Program-made: the position numbers and the translations under genes
Assembly: GCA_015501595.1 (NCBI GenBank)
Contig: JADNRX010000190.1
Coordinates: 42,055-106,054 of the forward strand
Origin: Hymenopellis radicata
Taxonomy: Eukaryota; Basidiomycota; Agaricomycetes; Agaricales; Physalacriaceae
Direction of reading: 5' to 3'
Length of the DNA: 64,000 bases
Shown here: piece by piece, positions 56,325 through 64,000 of the stretch
Layout of the letters: every line of letters begins with the position of its first letter
Position numbering within the stretch: the first letter of the stretch is position 1
The notes under the pieces: generated by a model
Databases searched by the model: none
Seen by the model: the letters and a program-made list of their open reading frames with translations, nothing else
What the model was told of the DNA's origin: nothing

Positions 56325-57370
56325 GGTGAAAGTTCAGAACAAACAAGGACAAGTTGGGGAGAATTTGCAGAGGGTATAGAACGTTTCAGAAACGTTGCCC
56401 GAGTGCGCAAATCGGAAGATTACGCGTAAAAATTACCTGTTCAGCGGAGGCATGCCTCCGTATTTGAAGTATTATTGGCCTATAAGAACTCGTCGATTTG
56501 AAAACTTGTGTAGCCGTAGTCAGTGTTGAGTCCGTTTCGGCGGTTTCGGACAGTAATCGCTCCTATTTTTCAAAGCGGTTGACAAATTAACGGCTGTAGA
56601 ATGGCGCCACATTAAGTTCCGGATGAGGCTATAATCGGCATCTCACCAAGATGCTATCCTATTGGTGCGATAGCATTGCTTGGCCTGTCAGAAAATGAAA
56701 TCAAGAGTCCTGGCGCAGCAACAGCCATGAGGGAAGGAAGCAAGACACGATCGAGCCTATCAAACATGACTTTCCTTTTGGGGTCTTCATTACTTGACGC
56801 GCTTGTACTTCTCAAACTCGCTTCATTACCACCATTCACAATGCCGCCCATGTCCTACCCCCTCGCAAATGCGAGCGGCCTCTCTGGAACTAAGCAAGAC
56901 ATGCGTCGTTTGAACGAACAACGTATTCGAGTCTCCCTTCTGCGTCTAGCTTCCCGTCCTCGCAATTATCCCAGGCAGAGGGAATGCAGCCATCAGCAGA
57001 CAGCGCCTGAGTTGGTCACTGGTAGCACCACCAATGGATGGAGGATGGGAGGCTATATGCAGCGTGTAGGTTTCACGTGTATATTTATTCAAGCTGCGTG
57101 AACTCACCGACATTAACTTAGTGTCTGAACGATTCCTACGCGCCCCTTCCACCTGCGTGTTCTAGTGCAAAGTACCTAACGACAGGTCTGCCACAGACAA
57201 GCCTACGCGTCCAGCCACTTGCATCATATCTTGCTGTACGTGAAGAACTGGCGGTCATTCATCGCGTAGGACGCACGTGCAAAGCGCATCACCCTGCCTC
57301 TCATACTTCTTCCCATACCCCTCATCCACGTCGTCAACATTCGCCGCCAGCTCAATCCATCCCCACCGTC
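56325..57370. other. Intergenic, one weak open frame
   Basis: A plus frame at 56676-57101 (141 codons) has no domain or good start context. I see no other feature. The left part probably holds the promoter of the minus-strand gene. Confidence 0.3.
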
Positions 57371-57787
57371 ATGGAACAACGGGGCCGCTCTGCGCAGACT
57401 GCTGCTCCAGCCTTCATTGACCTGACTGTAGACGACGACGATGAAGATGAGGGACATGTTACTGTCCTCATCTGGACGCAGGTATCTTGCTTCTCCCATG
57501 CTTGCGCCACACACTGATAAATCTTGTAGGCGCGCCGTGATGCTTTTCACATTGTTCTACCGATCTCCGCTGGCCGACTTACGCTTAGTAGCCACAAGTG
57601 TGTTCTGGGAAAGGCTGGCGTCGAGAAGTGCCCCTTGCACCACTATGATCCAAAGGAAAAAATGTGGCAATGCATTCACTGGACAACTCCACTCCCTGCG
57701 AAGCGGAATGGCATCGTCCTCCTCCGCCAGCAAGGGATTCAGGAGTATCAGATGGACGGTATTCACCGCCATTCTGCTTATGCGTAA
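57371..57787 (+). CDS. Small protein with SUMO-interaction-like motif (122 aa, two exons)
   Basis: Exon 1 (57371-57481) encodes MEQRGRSAQTAAPAFIDLTV followed by an acidic DDDDEDEG run. A hydrophobic IDLTV core next to acidic residues is the usual form of a SUMO-interacting motif. The intron 57482-57529 (GTATCTTG..CTTGTAG) joins in frame to exon 2 (57530-57787), which reads DAFHIVLPISAGRLTLSSHK, then CVLGKAGVEKCPLHHYDP and WQCIHWTTPLPAKRNGIVLL. The four Cys/His positions in exon 2 could bind zinc. No family is recognised. The motif plus a small Cys/His domain suggests a nuclear role, which is inference only. Confidence 0.5.
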
Positions 57788-58495
57788 ATTAGAACGTAGA
57801 TAACAAGAAATATAGTATGAATGAACGAACATTCTCCTGTAAGACAAAACGACGCGTGTTGGCTATGTCTTCGATACCCAATGTCTTCATCATCAAATGG
57901 TGTTGGGCTTAGGCCACGGGGAAGACTGTCGAGGCACTGTCACTTCTCTTCCTCCCGAGACGATCCTACTACCAGACCTCGCTTATGCCAAACGAGCATA
58001 CCCGCGCCAATTGGCAATTGGCATGGGTGGCAGTCGCTGTACATAGATTTGAGGTGGGCAGAGAATCGGGAGAATGTTAATGGTATGATAGGAATCCCTC
58101 CGCGATTTGTCCACGATATGAGTAGCGCCCTATCCGGATATCAGTTAAGGATACGAAGTAAAAGAAATAAGAACGCACCACATATGTACGCAGTCGCCCG
58201 CTATCAACAGAAACGCCGTGGACCTACTGGTGTACACATACTGGCAAAATTAGGCCTGCTCAACGGCAGCGAGAGGTGCGGCGCGGCGGACGCAGGTTGA
58301 TCGTGAGAGTGCTGGTGCGTACCGAACGACACTGGTCACGTCGTATCAGACGTCGTAGTCGTCCTTAACATAGTCGTCGTCGTGGTCCGGGGCCTCTCGC
58401 TTTCGCCCTGCATGATCAAAAGTATGGATTGCAATGCATGCCGCCCACGTTGATGGGGCTTACGCGTCGCTGTTGTTTCCGTTGGCGTAGTCGTA
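57788..58495. other. No supported gene
   Basis: A plus frame at 57821-58300 lacks recognisable features. Two 'CGTCGTAGTCGTC'-like words near 58343-58380 are low complexity. Confidence 0.3.
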
Positions 58496-58878
58496 TACTG
58501 TAGTATTACTACCATAGGTTCGCGTCATAGGTCACGAGGCCTCATGATGCGAACCTAATTGTAGTTGGTCACTAGGTCACAGGGCCTGTGAACATGTCTA
58601 AAATCGGTCACAAATTTGACTTGATTTAAATTTTGCTTCTTCGGCCCAATTTTAGTAGTTTTTTCTTCTATTTTACTCTATTTATGATGAAAATGGTCTA
58701 TTTCTGCTGTTTGCATCTACTTTATAGGTAAAATTAAGCTAAAAAGCAGAAAGTTAAAAATCTCAATGAACATAATTTTTTTAGGTCACACACTTTTGGC
58801 CAGCATGAACATGCTATTTAACATGTTCATGAGGTCACAGGTCACACCCTGTGAACCTATGGTTGAAATACTACAGTA
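58496..58878. mobile_element. TA-flanked MITE (CTGTAG ends), copy 2
   Basis: Inverted ends (TA)CTGTAGTATTACTACCATA and its near-inverse TATGGTTGAAATACTACAG(TA) bound about 380 bp. GGTTC/GAACC and GGTCAC words repeat inside near both ends, as in copy 1 at 28792-29035. The interior is AT-rich and non-coding. The TA flanks fit the Tc1/mariner superfamily. Confidence 0.8.
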
Positions 58879-58963
58879 CGCGAGAGACAGAGGGCTTTGG
58901 TGGAGAGAGAGAAAGACGCACGGCGTGCAATCAGCAACATCGTCGTCGAAAGAAAGGTTGCTC

Positions 58964-58998
58964 AGCAAAACCGCGATTTCTACAATCGCGGTTTTGCT
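58964..58998. repeat. Hairpin 1 of the 59-kb cluster
   Basis: Perfect 15-bp arms (AGCAAAACCGCGATT and inverse) around a 5-nt loop. Confidence 0.95.
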
Positions 58999-59056
58999 TA
59001 CCAACAAAAACGAGCGGCAGGCATCTCAAAATGAAGCCAAGAGATGTGGCTGTGTT

Positions 59057-59100
59057 GCAACGTCTCGATTTTGGCCCATGGGCCAAAATCCAGACGTTGC
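59057..59100. repeat. Hairpin 2 of the 59-kb cluster
   Basis: A 44-bp near-perfect palindrome centred on GGCCCATGGGCC, with arms of 22 bp and one mismatched pair. Confidence 0.95.
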
Positions 59101-59241
59101 TTAACCACGTGGGGTTAGACCAAGGTACCTTGGCTCTACCCATCCTCGTTCTGGTGGTTTTACAGAGGGTATGAGTTGCAGATATGCTGAATGAGATAGA
59201 CCTCCTCTCCCTTCCTTGGAGACTTTCAGTCAGGCTGTCTT

Positions 59242-59299
59242 GGGCATGATATCATTGGAGCTGTTAATGGACATTAACAGCTCCAATGATATCATGCCC
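59242..59299. repeat. Hairpin 3 of the 59-kb cluster
   Basis: Perfect 28-bp arms (starting GGGCATGATATCATTGGAGC) separated by only GA. Inside each arm is a smaller palindrome ATGATATCAT. Confidence 0.97.
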
Positions 59300-60484
59300 T
59301 CAGAGATGCTATGTAGTAGATATATATAGTTGAGAGTTTCTGCAATTTGCTGGAGTCCACTAACGTCGTCCAGAAATGACAAGGCGGGTGAATTTCTGAG
59401 CTGTCCGAACCGTCCGGCAATGGCCGGATAATGATCGGCCAGCGCGCGATCGCATCTCTCTCGTCCTCCTATCACAGCACGCTGGCAACGTCGTGCTCGT
59501 CGGCCGCAGAACTTCTTCTGGGCCTTCTTCAACTTCTTTTCTTCATGTTTCTTTGCCTTTTCTGCCGGGTTTGGTGTTGCGACGGCCCTCCCTGCCCCTT
59601 GGATTCGTTCCGGGGTTTCTGATGCTCGTTTTTGTGGCGGCGCCGTCCTCTAGGAGGATGCCGACGCGTAATCCCTCAGTACGAGGCTGCGACGCCGCTG
59701 GAGGACGTTTGCGGGCCTGGAGCAGCAGGATGAGCCCCCGTCAATAGCGCACTGGGCGGCAACGGATATGTTGATTGGGCTTGCTTTTAGAGAGGTAAGC
59801 CTCTCCTTCGATGTTTCGGCGCTGACGAATGTCGGTAGCCCTCGCTCTCGACGCGGCACTGACCTTCGGGACTCTTTTCAGGCATCTAGGGCGCCGCCAG
59901 CACACTGTTTTAGTCATGTTTGCTGGATGTCGATGCCCCGCCGCGAGGCGATGACTTCTTGGATGACCATTGACGACGCAAATGTCTGTTTCCTTTCCTT
60001 TCGACGACGTTCTGACGCGGTTTTAGACTCGAATTTGCGGACTGCGGTGTCTCTGGCCACAGACGTAGGGTTGTTGGTACGTCGTCCACACTCATCGAGT
60101 TCTCATATCCACTCACAGTGCTTTGTCAGTTAATTTTGTCGGTCTCCGACACTGTACTTGCCGCGCACGACTCCAGAGTCGTTCGCGTCGCCGTCAACTA
60201 CGCCCTCGTTCGACTTGCCTCCGTCTTCGTCCCTCAAGGCCGGCATCGCCTTAAATGATGCGATACGGATATTCCATTTAGAACGAGGGGCCCTCCTCCG
60301 CGAACAGGCGCGGCATGTATGTATATTGGGAGACAATTCAACCATCAGCTCACACAACCCTTCAGACACTTGCCAGCAACATCGTCAACGCCCTCCAGCC
60401 TCCCACAGCATGTTCTCACGTCTTCGTGCACCTCCAAGGCCAACATCGCTCTCAGTATGTTTTTCTTTCATGCATAGTCGACGT
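59300..60484. other. Interval with weak coding signals on both strands
   Basis: A minus frame upstream of 59532 (KAKKHEEKKLKKAQKKF then RFGQLRNSPALSFLDDVSG) and a plus frame ending in a GTAAGC donor near 59795 (PSIAHWAATDMLIGLAFRE) are the best candidates. Neither shows a known domain, so I do not call a gene. Confidence 0.25.
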
Positions 60485-60506
60485 GGGCAGCGCCATTGCG
60501 CTGCCC
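60485..60506. repeat. Perfect short hairpin
   Basis: Arms GGGCAGCGC and GCGCTGCCC around CATT. Confidence 0.9.
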
Positions 60507-60560
60507 GATCATCGCTGTGCATGATTTGCGCTCGGACAGACTTTGGACAGACTTTGGGTC

Positions 60561-60596
60561 GATTTCAGCAGACTACGTCACCAGTCTGCTGAAATC
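60561..60596. repeat. Perfect 14-bp hairpin
   Basis: Arms GATTTCAGCAGACT and its inverse around an 8-nt loop. Confidence 0.9.
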
Positions 60597-60706
60597 AAGC
60601 CAAATTTTGCCTGCCGCCAAAATAGGGGACTCGCCATGTCTAACTAGCAGTTTTTTTCAAATGAAAGCCCCACTTCTTTCCTCCTCTCGTGTGATTCCCT
60701 TCTCCA

Positions 60707-63700
60707 ATGGCGTCTCGAAAGCCGAAAAATTCCAAGCTTGGTGTTTCTCTCGAATTCTCCGACGACGAGGATGAAGACTTCGTGATGGAAAGTGCAGGTC
60801 CATCTGGGCATACGACAGGAGTCTCAATTCCCGCCGATCCTCTTGCGGAACGCCCCACCAAGAGGCAGCGTTCGGAACTATTTTAGCAGGTGCTGATTCT
60901 CCAATGGAGACGACGGACTCTCACATGGAGTTGAACGACACTCCCCAGAGATGAAAGAGGCGAAAGCGGCGAAAAGACAGCGGCGAAAGAGACCTCTAAG
61001 CCACAGGTTTGTTTGGAGCTCTGGTGTATCTATTCCTCACTAACGATTGACCAGGGTGCATCTCATAAGATGGCTGAATTCCAAGAGCAATTTGTCGTCT
61101 TTGATTACATCCTGGCTCGCGAGTCACACCGATCCATTGGGCACCCTGTGATTGTAAGCGCCCAGATGCTCTCAAGACTATCCTTTGCTTCGACTGCTTC
61201 CATTCACACCCGGCTTGTCCGTCCTGCTTCCTTGAATCCCATCGCTTCTGTCCGACCCATTGGGCTCATCGATGGAACGGGCGATGTTTTGACAAGCTGG
61301 ATCAGTCCGACCTTGGCTACATATTTACCTTCAGTCATGACCATGGGCCGAATCGGTGCCCCCACGGCGATTATGACCACCCATTGGACTTCATATTGAC
61401 TGATCTCAACGGGGTTCATCGCACGAAGGCCACGTTCTGCGCTGCGCTATGCACGGTAAGCCAGAGGATCGGTTCACAGAGCTTCTGGCTTGCGGGATAT
61501 TTCCAGCGACTGTTGCTCGGCCTACGATGGGATTTACATTCGCTCTCATGGAGGACTTCCACCTCCAGACCTTGACTTCGAAAAAGTCCCCATACGACTA
61601 CATCGAGGCCATCCGTCGTAAAACGACAAATGCGGTCCCTGACCTGCGAAAGGTCCCTGTATGTCTTTCTTTGAAGCTTTCGCACCTCGAGTCGCTAACT
61701 GTAAATTCTCAGAATCCATACGAACAATTCCTTCGCGTTCAGCGTGTCTTCCGAGCAGTTACTGGCATCAAGCGCAGCGGACAACTGTTTCGGTATTGAC
61801 CGCTTCTTTCCTAATCGACCTCCTGGATCGGTTGTGGTGGCTGTTTCGCGTGTCCAGAGCCTGGGTTCAACGTACCGGATCGGTATTGGATTGAAATCGA
61901 TGACGACTTCATGTAAGATCTGAATATTGTTATGGAAAGCAATCTGATGCACTGTCGCAGCCACCTGTTCAACTTATTCTCATGCTTGATGGTCATTTGG
62001 CCTACAGCGCTTCGCAAAGTTGATGATCCAGACGACGTCTCACTTCTGCTGGTAAGGGGCACTTCCCACTTGATGAGATACAACGTGTATGTACGGAATG
62101 TTGTTGCGACAGAGGAGGAGGTAATGTTCTGATGTGCTTCTTCCTTTTCGTACTTATGAATTGCTACAGAAATCTACCTGCTCCAATTTCAATGCCGTCG
62201 AGATGCAGAACAAGATCAAGTTCCGTGGATGTGTTATCTCTGGCGTAATTGCTGTCGAGTGCGGTCGTCATTGTGTCTTCCTCTCAATGGTTGATCTACA
62301 TAAAGGAGAACGGTAACTTCCTGTCTTTGTAAAGACATGAGAGGCTCATCTAGCACGTAGATTCACAAACGCTGACTTTGCCTTATTATGGTCTTCAACT
62401 TTGTCTCATCGCACTCCATCAACTTGGCACGATTCTTCAAGCGAATCCTGACGACTTACGACGTTGCTGCCAATTGAGATACACTTTGGAACGAGAGTCT
62501 TGCAAAACTTTCCAATCTCGCGGAGATGTTACCAGCCCTCGTCGATCTGATCAAGTTTCTAGTCCCCAAGATGCATCTCGACGGGCATAAGGACAACTGC
62601 CGCTATCGTTACTCGCTCAACTATTTCCAAGGTGCCGGACGCACCTATGCCGAGGGTATCGAGGGGTCGTGGGCTGAGTCCAAGCAATCTGGGGGAAGTA
62701 CGCGCAGATGAACCATGGGCATCGTCATGATACAATCATTGATTTTCACAACTTTTGGAACTGGGCGAAGTTCGAGAGAATGAGTACGTCCCTTTGTGTC
62801 TCTCTCGTGCATACTAAAGGCCATTAACAGTTCCACATCTCGAGGACCATCTAATTTCTGCACGCGAAAGTCTCAAGGAGTCTATTGAGCACTTCCTTGG
62901 TCTCTCGGTTACGCGTGGGCGTGATAACGTTGAGAAGTGGGAGAAAATGTCCATACTGCCTGTGAAAGTTGGAAATGAATGGCGAAGCGTCTACCGAGTC
63001 TCGACGCGGAAACGTATGTTCTAACGATTGTAGCGATGATAAGGCTTACATCCTTGTAGTTCCGTCGCGGAAGCTGTATATCTTGATCTCTTGAAGACCG
63101 AGAAGGCTCACGATGACGCAGAAGCACTTGCCATGAAGACACAGAACCAGGAGACTCAGTTTCTGAATGCTGGGCTTAAACTCCAGGAACGCCAGTAAGT
63201 TCTCAAATCTATATTGAAGTACATATACTCATGTACAATCAGACATCAGCTCAAACGTGCACAGAAGGCCGCGTCTACTGAGACAGAGCTTGGAGTTGTT
63301 CGAAGAAGCCGAGCAGCTCTTTTGGGCGACATCCGGCGCTGGCGCAAGGAGCAGATCCAACTTGTTCCTATGCTCTCGAACTGGCTTCCAGCGAGGACGG
63401 CAACGAGAATGACCAAACACTGGTGGAGACCGAGAAGCTTTATCTGCCATCTGACTTCTCCCCAGCCGAACGTTCTCAGCTCGGACTTGTAACACTTGCT
63501 GAGGTTGAACTGAAGCTGCGAGAAGGGGAAGCAAATGATGCAGTGGTCTTTTTGTGCGAGGCAATCACACATGCGATGATGTTCCGTAGCGTCAAGGAGA
63601 AGCACGCGCGTGGAGTTTCACAGAATACACGAGCAGCTAAGTTTATTCGAGGTGTCAACGATCGACGGAATGCATACGCTGATCAGTATCGAAGGGCGCG

Positions 63701-64000
63701 AAAGGCAGTCCTTGCTCTGAAGGCTATCAACGAATCAAGCGACTATCCGATCCTGACTCAGGAAGACATGTACGCAAAGAACGCTGTCAATGCGCGCGAG
63801 CTTGGCGATGGCTCAAGACTGATGGGTGGATTTGGCGATATGGAAACTTGAAAGGCTTAAATCAAGAGCAGCGGAAGGAGTTTGTGCGTGAAAGTACGTG
63901 TTTCATGATGTCAATGGATTTCTTGAGCCTCATACCGTACCTTGGTAGCTGAACAGGTTCAGTGGTTCCGCGCTAAGGCAGATATGGATCGTTGGATGGA
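60707..64000 (+). pseudogene. KDZ-family transposase with CxC2-like domain (runs off the window, probably decayed)
   Basis: The likely start is MASRKPKNSKLGVSLEFSDD at 60707; an early in-frame stop (about 60884) needs an intron or marks decay. The CxC2-like cluster lies at about 61146-61330 (CDCKRPDALKTILCFDCFHS, CPSCFLESHRFCPTHW). Then come LLACGIFPATVARPTMGFTF, NPYEQFLRVQRVFRAVTG, GCGGCFACPEPGFNVPDRY, CSNFNAVEMQNKIKFRG, HCVFLSMVDLHKGER and the signature HLDGHKDNCRYRYSLNYF and GAGRTYAEGIEGSWAE (about 62573-62685). A C-terminal Lys/Arg/Glu-rich helical part follows to the edge. At about 61990-62070 the conserved DGH and DPDD motifs lie in different frames with stops. Near 62690 a G-run shifts the frame. 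KDZ proteins are cut-and-paste DNA transposases of the Zisupton/Dileera type, and this copy appears to have lost its continuous frame. The right end of the gene is outside the window. Confidence 0.85.

Overview
This window is nuclear DNA of a basidiomycete fungus, most likely a mushroom-forming Agaricomycete. The evidence is short introns (about 45-60 nt, GT..AG, with in-frame exon joins), a KDZ transposase with a CxC2-like cysteine cluster, an ankyrin-MYND protein, an F-box/LRR gene start and fungal-type Ty1/copia and hAT-like elements. No rRNA, convincing tRNA, CRISPR array or bacterial operon was seen. Most of the window is a transposon and repeat graveyard with a few host-type genes between.

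Layout. 1-2.9 kb, 5.1-6.4 kb, 7.35-8.35 kb, 12.8-15.65 kb, 21.7-24.1 kb and 44.0-53.1 kb are copies, in both orientations, of one rearranged repeat family. I could not assign it to a known class. Its hallmark is a short motif (about 29-32 bp, GAGGC...GCCTC ends around a TTGTCCTATCGGAA-like core) found more than 40 times. Between these blocks lie a possible 0.53 kb MITE (3.0-3.5 kb), fragments of uncharacterised genes (3.7-4.25 kb, 6.4-7.1 kb), an ankyrin-MYND gene (8.4-9.9 kb), and two divergent genes (10.1-11.2 kb minus, HNH-like; 11.7-12.7 kb plus, unknown). A miniature LTR element (TRIM, 13375-14181) and a full-length Ty1/copia element (15662-21697, identical 287-bp LTRs) are inserted into the repeat family.

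24-44 kb holds CGTG-rich repeats, four related hAT-like non-autonomous elements (24.5, 27.1, 30.7 and 38.2 kb), a 2.15 kb inverted-repeat element with a nested TA-flanked MITE, an Ala-Lys-Pro repeat gene, and a large minus-strand gene (34.26-40.74 kb). That gene joins a DUF6729-like Cys region, a transposase-like DxTFK region, a DEDD-type 3'-5' exonuclease region and a Cys/His tail, and one hAT-like element splits one of its exons. An aldehyde dehydrogenase pseudogene follows at about 41.7-42.2 kb.

53-64 kb carries an F-box-like gene start, an uncharacterised multi-exon minus-strand gene (54.2-56.3 kb), a small gene with a SUMO-interaction-like motif (57.4 kb), a TA-flanked MITE, a cluster of long near-perfect hairpins (58.96-59.30 kb), and a KDZ transposase running off the right edge.

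The most interesting structures are the dispersed motif family, the twin hairpins with a fixed 10-nt spacer conserved in all four hAT-like copies, the hairpin cluster near 59 kb, and the exon-split composite exonuclease/transposase-like gene.
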